This document shows positions 33,280 to 41,286 of a DNA stretch of 64,000 nucleotides, in pieces. Under the pieces are notes generated by a model. The model saw only the letters and a program-made list of their open reading frames with translations. It was not told the origin of the DNA and searched no databases. The first letter of the stretch is position 1, and each line of letters starts with the position of its first letter. The translations under genes were made by a program, and so were the position numbers. The stretch is taken from the NCBI RefSeq assembly GCF_003315795.1, contig NZ_QMEY01000013.1:1-64000 (forward strand), given 5' to 3'. Origin of the DNA: Spongiactinospora rosea. Its GTDB lineage: Bacteria > Actinomycetota > Actinomycetes > Streptosporangiales > Streptosporangiaceae.

Positions 33280-34602
33280 TCAGGCCAGCAGGGTCTGGCC
33301 GATCCAGCCGTCCGGGCCGCAGCCCGGCGGGACGGCGAAGACGGCCGAGCCGATCGGGATGGTCCACTCGTTCAGCAGGTCCGCTTCGGCCAGTCTGCGC
33401 TGGACGGGCACGAACTGCCGGTCGATGTCGGCCTGGTACGACGCGAAGAGCAGCCCGGAGTCGGCGGTGCCGCGCTCGGACACGCCCTCGTCGTAGTTGT
33501 AGACCCGGCGGAAGATCCGCATGCCGGGGTCTTCGACCCGGGCCCTGCGGATGTGCGCGTACTCCGAGATCATCGGCAGCCCGCTGGTGCCGAGCCGGGC
33601 GAAGTCCGGCTCGTCGTGCTCCTGGCGGCCGGTGAGGGGGGCGCCGGTGGCCAGGCGGCGTCCGACGGTGAACTCCTTGGCCACCACGTCGGCGGCGTCC
33701 CAGCTTTCCAGCTCGGCCCGGATCCGGCGCAGGACCAGCGTGGTGCCGCCGTGCAGCGGGCCGCCGCCGGTGATCCAGACGGCGCGCTCGAAGTCCGGCG
33801 TACCGGGGGCGGGGTTCACCGTGCCGTCGAGCTGGCCCATCACGTTGCGCTGGGTGAGCCCGGGGCGCTGGGTGTGCGCGGCCCGGCGGAACCCGCGCTG
33901 GGTCCACCGGACGTCCGCGAACGACCGCGCGTCCTTGACGATCATACGCAGCGCGTGCGCCACGGTGAGCGGGTCGTCCGCGCAGATCTGGACCAGCAGG
34001 TCACCGCCGCTCCAGCGGTCCTCCAGCTTGTCGATCTTGAAGCCCGGCAGGTCCTCGACCGGCGCCTTGCCTCCCACGGCGGCGAACAGCCCGGGGCCGA
34101 AGCCGAACGTGACGGTGAGCCGGGCGGGCAGCGCCGCCAGCTCCGGCTCGGTGTCGGCCAGCGCCGGTCGTCCCTGGGTGAGCCTGCGGGCGTCATCGGT
34201 GAGCAGCCGCATCATCCGCGACACGCTGTCCCGGTCGGCGCCGCGCCGCAGGTCCAGCCCGAGGAACACGGCGTGGGCCTGCGGCGACGTGGCGATCCCC
34301 GCCTGGTGCGGGCCATGGAACGCCTCGACGGCCGTCCCGTCCGCCACGCTCCCGGCCTGCGCGGGCGTCGCCCGCCCGGCCGTGGCCACCGCCCCGGCCA
34401 CCGCCGCCGCCCCGCCGTACAGGATCCCCCGGCGGCTGACCCCGGCGGCCGTCCCGGACTCCCGGCGCGCCTGCCGCCGGTCACCCGCGACGGCCTTCGG
34501 GCGAGACTCCGGCCGGAGGCCCGCGTCCGCGGTCGTGCCGGGCTCCGATCGGATGCCGGGGACGGCCCTCTGGAGGGCCGGGGACTCTCGGTGGTCACTC
34601 AT
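33280..34602 (-). CDS. Tat-exported DyP-type heme peroxidase (EfeB-like)
   Basis: A 440-residue protein. A long N-terminal region leads to a twin-arginine signal (SRRGILYGGAAAVAGA, Arg57-Arg58) ending near ATPAQAG, so it is exported folded with its heme. The DyP domain has the GQLDG motif with catalytic Asp259, proximal His350 in EYAHIRR and distal Arg in RIFRRVYNYD. EfeB peroxidases work with iron uptake, but no efeO/efeU gene is adjacent. Here the gene overlaps a PCu(A)C copper chaperone gene by 8 bases, pointing to an envelope copper/redox role. The extended N-region before the Arg pair is unusually long; a later start is possible. Confidence 0.92.
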   Translation of the reverse strand: MSDHRESPALQRAVPGIRSEPGTTADAGLRPESRPKAVAGDRRQARRESGTAAGVSRRGILYGGAAAVAGAVATAGRATPAQAGSVADGTAVEAFHGPHQAGIATSPQAHAVFLGLDLRRGADRDSVSRMMRLLTDDARRLTQGRPALADTEPELAALPARLTVTFGFGPGLFAAVGGKAPVEDLPGFKIDKLEDRWSGGDLLVQICADDPLTVAHALRMIVKDARSFADVRWTQRGFRRAAHTQRPGLTQRNVMGQLDGTVNPAPGTPDFERAVWITGGGPLHGGTTLVLRRIRAELESWDAADVVAKEFTVGRRLATGAPLTGRQEHDEPDFARLGTSGLPMISEYAHIRRARVEDPGMRIFRRVYNYDEGVSERGTADSGLLFASYQADIDRQFVPVQRRLAEADLLNEWTIPIGSAVFAVPPGCGPDGWIGQTLLA

Positions 34603-35158
34603 GGGTGCCGCCCTCGTCCATGTCCTCCATGCCCGGCTGGTAGTTCTCCTTGGCGCCCGCGAAGTCCTTGCCCATGGCGGTGAAGGAGAAGGTGCCGCCG
34701 TCCTTGAAGGTGAGGGTGAAGGGGATCTCGGCGCCGGGCTCGACCTTCTTGGCGATGTCCATCAGCATGATGTGGTCGCCGCCGGGGGTGAGCCGGTGGG
34801 AGCCGCCCGCCGGGATCACGAAGCCGCCCTCCTTCGGGCGCATGATCATTTTGCCTTTCGACTCCACGACCTCGTGCAGTTCGACCTTCGGGGACAGCGG
34901 CGTGCTGCCCGCGACGACGGTGATGTCCGCGCCGCTGTTGTTGACCAGCGTCCCGAAGGCGGCGGACATGCCCTTGTCCGCGGTCTTGACCCAGGGGTCG
35001 GTGATGCTGAGCGCCGCCCCGGTGGGCTTGCTGGACGCCGGCGCGCTCGCGGACGCCGACGCGGGGGCGGCGGCGGGGGCCGCCTGGGAGGTGCCGCAGG
35101 CCGTGGTGAGCGCGGCGACGGCCAGGCCGACAGTGGCGATGGTGACACGCTTGAACAT
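34595..35158 (-). CDS. PCu(A)C family copper chaperone lipoprotein
   Basis: A 187-residue lipoprotein with Cys21 in LTTAC, an Ala/Ser-rich linker and a cupredoxin-like PCu(A)C domain. The copper-binding motif is clear: His95, then Met106 ten residues later, then His129-x-Met131. Acidic/His-containing residues at the C-terminus (MEDMDEGGTHE) add possible metal ligands. PCu(A)C proteins deliver Cu(I) to the CuA site of cytochrome c oxidase. The gene is coupled by overlap to the DyP peroxidase gene and preceded by a membrane protein gene. Confidence 0.92.
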   Translation of the reverse strand: MFKRVTIATVGLAVAALTTACGTSQAAPAAAPASASASAPASSKPTGAALSITDPWVKTADKGMSAAFGTLVNNSGADITVVAGSTPLSPKVELHEVVESKGKMIMRPKEGGFVIPAGGSHRLTPGGDHIMLMDIAKKVEPGAEIPFTLTFKDGGTFSFTAMGKDFAGAKENYQPGMEDMDEGGTHE

Positions 35159-35240
35159 GGATGTGAGCCCTTCTCAACTGATTCGAGCCCGGCGGGCGGT
35201 CCGCACACGCCGGGAACACCCGAACCGGCGTACGGCCGGA

Positions 35241-35801
35241 TCAGGCGGACACGGTGAGAAGGGCTCCAGGGGGCCCGCGGCGGCCCATGCCGTGGCCGAG
35301 CGTGAGCGAGTACCGGGGCACCGGGTGCTCGGCCGGGACGATCGTGATCGGCCGGCCGTACGGCACGGGGGCGGCGATCAGGACCGGCGCGAGACGTACC
35401 GCGAACCGCCGGATCAGCGCCCACAGCAGCGCCTCGCCGCGAGCCAGCCAGATCGCCGCCAGCACGACCGCCCAGCCGTGCATGACCAGCATGCCCAGGT
35501 CGATCGTGATCGCGGCGGAGTGGCCGTGCGCGTGGGCGGCCTGCGGCTCGGCGGCGTGCGCCGCCGAGAACAGTACGTGCAGCCCGGCCTGGGCGGCGGC
35601 GAGCATCGGCAGGATCACCGCGAGCGGACGCTCCCGGCCCGCCAGCGCGTGGGCCGGGCCGAAGGAGAACAGCAGCGCCACCAGCGCCGACACCGCCGAG
35701 ACCGACCCGCCCGCGAACGCGTGCGCGCCGACGCCGAGCATGACGGAGACCGCGGCGAAGGCGGCGGCCCGCAGCAGGCGCAACGGCGACGTGGCTGACA
35801 T
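35241..35801 (-). CDS. His-containing integral membrane protein of a copper-linked cluster
   Basis: A 186-residue protein with four or five hydrophobic segments. A His-rich loop (HAAEPQAAHAHGHS, about residues 81-94) sits between helices on one side, and a hydrophilic C-terminal tail contains LGHGMGRRG. It lies 82 bases upstream of the PCu(A)C gene on the same strand, and similar proteins accompany PCu(A)C genes in actinomycetes as far as I recall. A role in copper handling across the membrane is inference. No named family was recognised. Confidence 0.7.
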   Translation of the reverse strand: MSATSPLRLLRAAAFAAVSVMLGVGAHAFAGGSVSAVSALVALLFSFGPAHALAGRERPLAVILPMLAAAQAGLHVLFSAAHAAEPQAAHAHGHSAAITIDLGMLVMHGWAVVLAAIWLARGEALLWALIRRFAVRLAPVLIAAPVPYGRPITIVPAEHPVPRYSLTLGHGMGRRGPPGALLTVSA

Positions 35802-35957
35802 ATCGCCATCATTCTGGCACCGCCCCCCGACGCCCGTCGCACCACTCCCGTGGAGATGACCTTTGACGCCCGCACGGACGTCATGAAAACGCGGAGACGG
35901 CTTCGTACGGTGACCGGGAAGGCCATCACCTCGATGGCCCGGACCAAGGGGGTTCTC

Positions 35958-36191
35958 ATGGGACGCTGGGAAGGAAAAGACCAGTGGGGGCGTCCGGTGG
36001 AGTCGTCACCCGGCAGTGATCCGACGCTCAAGGACTCATCGCACGCGCCCGTCGAACCGGGCAATGTCACCTATCCCGACCCGGTCTCCGGCAAATATCC
36101 CGACGGATCGGACAGCGTGAAGTTCGGTGGCGGCGGCTCCGGCGATGACGGAGGCGGCTTCCTGGACATGCTCGGCGACCTGTTCTCCTGA
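35958..36191 (+). CDS. small acidic Gly-rich protein
   Basis: A 77-residue hydrophilic protein beginning MGRWEGKDQWGRP. The middle is Pro/Ser/Asp-rich (EPGNVTYPDPVSGKYPDG); the end is a Gly-rich stretch followed by GGGFLDMLGDLFS, a possible amphipathic tail. AAGGGGG precedes the ATG at good spacing; the open frame extends upstream but without a site. No membrane segment or known domain. It is convergent with the conservon operon and ends just before the shared hairpin at 36235-36266. Function unknown. Confidence 0.6.
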   Translation: MGRWEGKDQWGRPVESSPGSDPTLKDSSHAPVEPGNVTYPDPVSGKYPDGSDSVKFGGGGSGDDGGGFLDMLGDLFS

Positions 36192-36234
36192 CCGGGCCCA
36201 CGCGGCCCGCGGCGCAGGCGCGCATGACCGGCCG

Positions 36235-36266
36235 GCCTCGCTGCTCCGCCGCCGGAGCAGCGAGGC
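36235..36266. terminator. strong hairpin terminator of the conservon operon
   Basis: GCCTCGCTGCTCC (36235-36247) pairs perfectly over 13 bases with GGAGCAGCGAGGC (36254-36266) around the loop GCCGCC. It begins 2 bases beyond the stop of the small ORF at 36269, and 43 bases after the convergent small gene ending at 36191, so it can serve both directions. Confidence 0.8.
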
Positions 36267-36268
36267 GC

Positions 36269-36361
36269 TCAGGCGGTGAGGCGTTCCGCCTCGTGGTACA
36301 GGGCCTCAATGAGGAGAAGCTCCACCAGCGTGTCCTTCTCCAGGCCGTCGAGCACTTCCAT
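36269..36361 (-). CDS. novel short ORF downstream of the conservon GTPase gene
   Basis: Reading the minus strand gives a 30-residue frame beginning MEVLDGLEKDTLVELLLIEA and ending HEAERLTA. The ATG (36361) is preceded by AGGGAGG at a 5-base spacing, the best ribosome-binding site in this operon. Third codon positions are almost all G or C. The frame is open upstream to an ATG at 36427, giving 52 residues, but that start has no good site. It lies between the GTPase stop (36455) and the operon terminator. The sequence is a charged, Leu-rich amphipathic helix. I do not recognise a family. Confidence 0.6.
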   Translation of the reverse strand: MEVLDGLEKDTLVELLLIEALYHEAERLTA

Positions 36362-36454
36362 CGGGCCTCCCTGAGTACTCGACGCCCGGAACTGCGCGCC
36401 CGTTGACAGACCCGCGACCACGCGCATGAATCCCGGCGCGCGCGACCCCGGGCC

Positions 36455-37060
36455 TCAGCCGAGGTGCGCCGAGACGGCCTGACCGCCTTCCACGGCGTAC
36501 CGCACCAGGGTGGTGAGCACTTCCTTGACCGACGCGCGCTCGCGTACGTCGCAGAGGACGACCGGGATGGTCCCGGCGAGGCCCAGCGCCCGCCGTACCT
36601 TGGCCGGGTCGTAGCGGCGGGCCCCGTCGAAGCAGTTGACGCCGACGACGAAGGGGATGCCGCGCTGCTCGAAGTAGTCCACGGCCGGGAAGCAGTCCTG
36701 GAGCCGCCGGGTGTCGGCCAGGACGACCGCGCCGAGCGCGCCCAGGGCGAGTTCGTCCCACATGAACCAGAACCTGTCCTGGCCCGGCGTGCCGAACAAG
36801 TACAGCCACAGCCCCTCGCGGATGGTGATCCGGCCGAAGTCCAGCGCCACCGTGGTGGTGATCTTGGCCTCCACGCCCGAGGTGTCGTCGACTCCGACGC
36901 CCCGCTCGCTCAGCAGTTCCTCGGTGTGCAGGGGCCGGATCTCGCTGATCGTGCCGACCATGGTGGTCTTGCCGACGCCGAAGCCGCCCGCGATGAGGAT
37001 CTTGATGGCCAAGGCCGGAGCGACGGTCGTCGTGCCCGGCTCAGAGGCTGCGTAGTCCAT
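36455..37060 (-). CDS. cvnD: conservon small GTPase (CvnD-like, DUF/ATP_bind_1 type)
   Basis: A 201-residue Ras-like G protein with Walker A GGFGVGKTT (residues 25-33), the switch region SGVEAKITTTVALDFGRI and G3 FGTPGQDRF (89-97). The guanine-specificity motif is the variant NCFDG instead of NKxD, as is usual for CvnD/MglA-type proteins. Conservons are four-gene operons in actinomycetes in which kinase-like CvnA, roadblock CvnB, DUF742 CvnC and GTPase CvnD form a membrane-associated complex resembling eukaryotic G-protein signalling. It overlaps the DUF742 gene by 20 bases. Confidence 0.93.
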   Translation of the reverse strand: MDYAASEPGTTTVAPALAIKILIAGGFGVGKTTMVGTISEIRPLHTEELLSERGVGVDDTSGVEAKITTTVALDFGRITIREGLWLYLFGTPGQDRFWFMWDELALGALGAVVLADTRRLQDCFPAVDYFEQRGIPFVVGVNCFDGARRYDPAKVRRALGLAGTIPVVLCDVRERASVKEVLTTLVRYAVEGGQAVSAHLG

Positions 37061-37391
37061 GCAGCACTTCCCTGTAGATACGTTCGTCGATCGTCTGCGT
37101 CGCGGGACGCGGGCGCTCGATGGTGATGAAACCCTCGCGGCGCAGGTCGCCCAGGATGACCCGGGTGATGTTGAGCGGCAGCGCGAGGTGGGCCGCGACG
37201 TCCGCCACCGGCGTGGGCCTGCGGCACAGCGAGAGCACGGCGCGATGCTCCGGAATCAGGTCCGCGGGCTCGTAGGAGCCGCTGACCGTCCTGACGATGG
37301 CCACCAGGTCGAACGACTCGCCCTGCGGGCGCGCCCTGCCCCCGGTCAGCCCGAACAGCCGGATCAGCGGCCCTGGATCCTCGCCTGTCAC
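37041..37391 (-). CDS. cvnC: DUF742 protein (CvnC-like)
   Basis: A 116-residue protein with LIRLFGLTGGRARP at the N-terminus, PEHRAVLSLCRRPTPVADVAAHLALPLNITRVILGDLRREGFITI in the middle (winged-helix-like) and IDERIYREVLHGLRSL at the end. This is the DUF742 pattern of conservon component C. In other conservons CvnC interacts with the kinase-like CvnA. It overlaps the roadblock gene by 4 bases and the GTPase gene by 20, so stoichiometric expression is likely. Confidence 0.92.
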   Translation of the reverse strand: MTGEDPGPLIRLFGLTGGRARPQGESFDLVAIVRTVSGSYEPADLIPEHRAVLSLCRRPTPVADVAAHLALPLNITRVILGDLRREGFITIERPRPATQTIDERIYREVLHGLRSL

Positions 37392-37813
37392 TGCCTCCCG
37401 CCGTTCCAGGCGGGCGCCGGGGCCGCTCCCCTCGGCTGCGTGGAGAGGTGCTCACCGACCCGCTTGACCAGGAGCGCCATCTCGTAGGTGACCATGCCCA
37501 ACTCGGCGTCGGCGGCGGCCAGTACGGCCAGCCGGGCGCCCTGCCCGGCCGCGGTGACGAACAGAAAGCCGCCCTCCATCTCGATGATCGTCTGGCGTAC
37601 GCCGCCGAGCGCGAAGTGCCGTCCCGCGCCCATCGCGAGGCTGTGGCTGCCCGCGGAGATGGCCGACAGGTGCTCGGCGTCCTCCCGGGTCAGCTCCCGG
37701 GAGCCGCCCATGGCCAGGCCGTCGGCCGACAGCACGATGGCGTGCCGGATGCCGGGCACGCGCTGGGTGAGGTCGTCCAGCAGCCAGCTCAGTTCATTTC
37801 TGGGGTCGGGCAT
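37388..37813 (-). CDS. cvnB: roadblock/LC7 domain protein (CvnB-like)
   Basis: A 141-residue protein. It starts with ELSWLLDDLTQRVPGIRHAIVLSADGLAMGGS and continues through LSAISAGSHSLAMGAGRHF and the beta strands FLFVTAAGQGARLAVLA, the standard roadblock/LC7 fold of MglB/CvnB proteins. Such proteins act as GTPase-activating or scaffold partners for MglA-like GTPases. The ATG overlaps the 3' end of the sensor kinase gene by 20 bases. C-terminal residues are Pro/Ala-rich. Confidence 0.93.
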   Translation of the reverse strand: MPDPRNELSWLLDDLTQRVPGIRHAIVLSADGLAMGGSRELTREDAEHLSAISAGSHSLAMGAGRHFALGGVRQTIIEMEGGFLFVTAAGQGARLAVLAAADAELGMVTYEMALLVKRVGEHLSTQPRGAAPAPAWNGGRQ

Positions 37814-40142
37814 CGGGATGGTCGTCCTTTCCGTTCCACGCGTCGTCTCCCTGCTCGGCCTGGCGGCGGCCCTGCTGCCAGCCGCGTTGCATGGAGGACA
37901 TCAACTGGGCGAGCTCTTCCGGAGAGCGCACCGAGACCGCCCGCCGCTCCATCGTGGAGCGGGCGGCGCGAAGCTGGGGGGCCATGCTGGCCTGGGGGAC
38001 CCGCATGGGCAGCCCGTCTAGGTCCGCGTCGGCGTCCTGGGCGGGCACGGTGACGCTCCACCCGCCCGCCGGGGCCGGAGCCGGAGCCGTTCGCCGCCGC
38101 CGTTGCGGGCGCGAGGGCCCGGTCTCGAACCAGGCCCCCTGCTCAGGTCCGGGCTCGGGGGCCACGGCCGTGGTGCCGAGCGCGCGCATCGCCCGCCCGC
38201 CGGTGCGGACGACCGCCGCGTGGTCCGTCTCGGACGGCGCGGCGGCGGCCGGTTCCTCCCCGGCCAGCAGGGCGGAGGGCAGCAGCGCTATCGCGGTGGT
38301 CCCGTCGTACGGCGAGGGCCGCAGCATGATCTTGATGCCGTGCCGCGCCGCCAGCCGGGACACCACGAACAGGCCGAGCCGGTCGCTGTCGGCCAGGTCG
38401 AACTCCGGCGGGGTGGCCAGCCGGGCGTTGAGGTCGTCGAGGGTGGCCTGGTTCAGGCCGAGCCCCCGGTCCTCGATCTCCAGCGCGAAGCCGTTGGCCG
38501 CGCTCATGCCGCGGATCTGCACCGTCGTGTGGGGGGGCGAGAAGACCGTGGCGTTCTCCACCAGCTCGGCGATCAGGTGGATCACGTCGGTGACGACCGC
38601 GCCGACCAGCAGCGGGGCGTTCGGCATGGGGGCGACCGTGACGCGGGTGTAGTCCTCGACCTCCAGCACCGCCGAGCGTATGACGTCGAACAGCGGCACC
38701 GGGTCGCGCCACCGGCGGGCGGGGGCCGAGTCGGACAGGATGATCAGGTTCTCCGCGTGCCGCCGCATGCGGGTGGTCAGGTGGTCGAGCTTGAACAGGT
38801 CCTCAAGGATCTCCGGCTCGTCCACCCGGCGTTCCATCGTGTCCAGCAGGGCGAGCTGGCGGTGCAGCAGCGCCTGGTTGCGCCAGGCCAGGTTGAGGAA
38901 GACCTGGGAGACGCCCTTGCGCAGGGTGGCCTGGCCGACGGCGGCCTCGATCGCGGTACGCCGTACCGCCGAGAACGCCTGCGCCACGCGGTCCACCTCG
39001 GCGGTGTCGCCGCGGTCGAGGGCGGGCGCCTCGGTGGCGGGGTCCACGTCGTCGCCGCGGCGCAGCCGCTCCACCAGCCTGGGGAGCCGCTGCTCGGCCA
39101 GCTCGGTCGCCGACGCCTGCAACCGCAGCAGCTCGGCGATCAGCAGGCGGCCGAAGCGGAAGGACAGCGCGATCGACAGGAGCACGGCGGCCAGGCCCAG
39201 CAGCACGACCAGGCCCGACCGCCAGTAGGCCGCGGTCTTCTGCGCCTCTGTCTCGGCCATGACGCGGACCAGTTCGCGCTGGGTGCCGCGGTTGATCACG
39301 TCGAGCATGTGGGCGGCGTCGCTCTTCCACCGGACGGGGTCCACCGGCGGCGCGTTGCCGCTGGTGTCCCATCCGAACAGTTCGTCCTCGGTCGCGAGCA
39401 GCCGCTTGTAGGGGGCGCCGTGGATCAGCTCGTCGAGGTTCACCCGCAGCTCGGGGCTCGCGTCGCGCTCGGCGGTGGCGAAGATCGTCCGGCGGCTGTT
39501 GAACGCGGCCACGAACGCGGCGCGGTCGGTGGGGCCCATCTTGTTGTGCACGGTCGTGCTGGTGATGATCGCGTGCTCGCGGCCGAGATACTCGGCGGTC
39601 GAAGTGTAGGCCGCCATGCCGCTCACCGCGCGGTAGACCGACACCTCGCTCGGCGGCTGGTGCTCGCCCAACTGCTTGTTCGCGACGCTGATCAGGCCGT
39701 CGTACGCGTTGATGATCTTCAGTGGCGGGGTGAGCGCGCCCGAGTCGGCGGTGGTGCGCAGCGCCTGGAGTCCGTCCAGCGCCCGTACCACGTCAAGTAC
39801 CTGGGCCGGGGTCTCCGTGTCCGGCGCCGCAAGGTCCAGGGTGCCGATCACGTCGCGCAGCCGCTCGGCCTTGCCGTCGGTGACCCGCCGCTGCTCGATC
39901 AGCGGCGCGTAGGAGCCGGTGCCGCGCGGCGCCTCCGCGGACAACTGGCGCTCTCGCTGCAACTCAACGATCAGTTGCAGCACCGGCGAGCCGATGGCCT
40001 CCCAGCGGTCCTGCGCCTGCGAGACCGTGATGATCTCCGCGACGCTGGAGGACGTGATGAACCCCCACAAGGCGACCATAGAGATCAGTGGCAGGAGCAG
40101 GATCCGAAACAGCTTGGACCGAATCGGCGGGGGCGAACTCAT
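37794..40142 (-). CDS. cvnA: sensor histidine kinase-like protein with nitrate-sensing NIT domain (CvnA-like)
   Basis: A 782-residue membrane protein. Helix 1 is at about residues 12-32, followed by a ~270-residue extracellular NIT-type helical domain, helix 2 (SGLVVLLGLAAVLLSIALSF) and a cytoplasmic helical region. The HATPase domain (about 500-625) has the N-box LIAELVENATVFSPP and DRLGLFVVSRLAARHGI. The C-terminal ~130 residues are Pro/Ala-rich and variable. It is first in the conservon operon. Many CvnA proteins bind partners through the ATPase domain rather than acting as classical His kinases. A 21-base dyad lies 142 bases upstream. Confidence 0.93.
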   Translation of the reverse strand: MSSPPPIRSKLFRILLLPLISMVALWGFITSSSVAEIITVSQAQDRWEAIGSPVLQLIVELQRERQLSAEAPRGTGSYAPLIEQRRVTDGKAERLRDVIGTLDLAAPDTETPAQVLDVVRALDGLQALRTTADSGALTPPLKIINAYDGLISVANKQLGEHQPPSEVSVYRAVSGMAAYTSTAEYLGREHAIITSTTVHNKMGPTDRAAFVAAFNSRRTIFATAERDASPELRVNLDELIHGAPYKRLLATEDELFGWDTSGNAPPVDPVRWKSDAAHMLDVINRGTQRELVRVMAETEAQKTAAYWRSGLVVLLGLAAVLLSIALSFRFGRLLIAELLRLQASATELAEQRLPRLVERLRRGDDVDPATEAPALDRGDTAEVDRVAQAFSAVRRTAIEAAVGQATLRKGVSQVFLNLAWRNQALLHRQLALLDTMERRVDEPEILEDLFKLDHLTTRMRRHAENLIILSDSAPARRWRDPVPLFDVIRSAVLEVEDYTRVTVAPMPNAPLLVGAVVTDVIHLIAELVENATVFSPPHTTVQIRGMSAANGFALEIEDRGLGLNQATLDDLNARLATPPEFDLADSDRLGLFVVSRLAARHGIKIMLRPSPYDGTTAIALLPSALLAGEEPAAAAPSETDHAAVVRTGGRAMRALGTTAVAPEPGPEQGAWFETGPSRPQRRRRTAPAPAPAGGWSVTVPAQDADADLDGLPMRVPQASMAPQLRAARSTMERRAVSVRSPEELAQLMSSMQRGWQQGRRQAEQGDDAWNGKDDHPDARPQK

Positions 40143-40422
40143 CCATCATGTCCAATTTTGCGTGTGGTGGTGCGGCCGGGCAGCCGTGAGCCCTGAGCCG
40201 CCCCCCGACATTGCCCGCTACGACTGGTGCCTATGGTGCGTCCACTATGCCGATGGGGCACATGTACTTCAAGCGACCTATGTGAACAATCACAGGAATT
40301 GTTCTACCAGAGCGCACATTCATGCACAGTGAGTGACCGATGTGCCCGGCTTCTCGCACACAGTGACGATCGACCGGCGTGATCCCCTGCCCGACCCGCC
40401 GATGGATCGCTCCACTATCCGA
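40143..40422. promoter_or_regulatory. conservon upstream region
   Basis: This 280-base gap is less GC-rich than its surroundings around 40255-40330 and contains the inverted repeat 40284-40304. It separates the conservon from the serine protease gene, which is on the same strand and upstream of it. No open frame with coding character was seen. Confidence 0.4.
40284..40304. promoter_or_regulatory. inverted repeat, candidate operator for the conservon
   Basis: GAACAAT (40284-40290) and ATTGTTC (40298-40304) are perfect inverted 7-mers with a 7-base spacer, giving 14 bases centre to centre. AT-rich dyads of this quality are rare in this GC-rich window. The site lies 142 bases before the CvnA start codon. 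Confidence 0.4.
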
Positions 40423-41250
40423 TCATGAGCGCGGGCCGGGCCGGGGCAGCAGGCAACCGGCGCGGCCGAGGTCGAGCTTGCCGCCCGCGCCGACGCAGGT
40501 GGTGAGCCAGTACGTCTGCGTGCCGTACGCGAGGTTCTTGTGCACGCTGATGACGCCGTCGCGGTCCATCTCGCACGGGTTGTCCAGCGTGCACCGGCCG
40601 CCCTCCCGGTTGCTGGTGTTGTTGATCCCCACGACCTGGCCGGTCGCCGCGTCGACGATCGGCGAGCCGGACGTGCCGGGGCCGGTGTCGCACTTGCGGG
40701 TGTACCGGATGACGTCCTTGGTCACGTTGCCCGTCTCCAGCACCCGGTAGACGAGCTTGCCGATGCCACATGAGAAGATCTTCCTGTGACTGCCGGAGAT
40801 GACCTTGATGTCCGTGCCCACCTGGGGGCGCTTCGATGACAGGGTCAGCGGCCTGACACGGTACTTCTGCTCCAGTTGCCGGTAGGTCTCGTTCAGCCGG
40901 TAGAGCGCGATGTCGGTACCGGTCAGCGTCACGTAGACCGCCCTGGCCGTGAAGAGCGAGGCCACCGGCTCCCCTGCGGCGTCGAGCAGGTCGAAGGCGC
41001 GCTGGGCCGGCCGGTCGACCAGCACCTCGTCCGCGACCGGCCCTGCGCCCTCGTAGCAGTGCCCGTTGGTCATGATCAGGGCCGGGTCGTCGGGCGCGCC
41101 GGACGGCGTCCGTACCAGAGCGCCCGAGCAACCGCCCACGTTGATGGTGCCCGCCAGGTCCACGGTCGCGGCCTGCGCCGGGGGCGACATGAGGGTGAGG
41201 CCGAGGAAGGCGGCGCCGAGCACCGCGCCGATTCGCCGAAAGATGGGCAT
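40423..41250 (-). CDS. secreted trypsin-like serine protease
   Basis: A 275-residue exported protease with a signal peptide (about residues 1-28, ending PPAQAA). The triad is His64 (TNGHCYEG), Asp113 (TGTDIALYRL) and Ser194 (GPGTSGSPIVD), with Cys pairs likely forming disulfides. The GTSGSP form instead of GDSGGP resembles V8/glutamyl-endopeptidase-like S1 members. The ATG at 41250 has GGAC upstream; an ATG at 41271 would add seven residues but lacks a site. It lies just downstream of the secreted peptidase gene on the same strand, so both may be coregulated. Confidence 0.87.
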   Translation of the reverse strand: MPIFRRIGAVLGAAFLGLTLMSPPAQAATVDLAGTINVGGCSGALVRTPSGAPDDPALIMTNGHCYEGAGPVADEVLVDRPAQRAFDLLDAAGEPVASLFTARAVYVTLTGTDIALYRLNETYRQLEQKYRVRPLTLSSKRPQVGTDIKVISGSHRKIFSCGIGKLVYRVLETGNVTKDVIRYTRKCDTGPGTSGSPIVDAATGQVVGINNTSNREGGRCTLDNPCEMDRDGVISVHKNLAYGTQTYWLTTCVGAGGKLDLGRAGCLLPRPGPRS

Positions 41251-41286
41251 GTCACGTCCGTTCGCGTTCATGGGGAGGGGCCGCGC

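Noticed and set aside
36224..36406. Plus-strand 60-codon frame over the conservon terminator
   Set aside because: It runs through the hairpin and antisense to the better supported small minus-strand ORF, without a ribosome-binding site.
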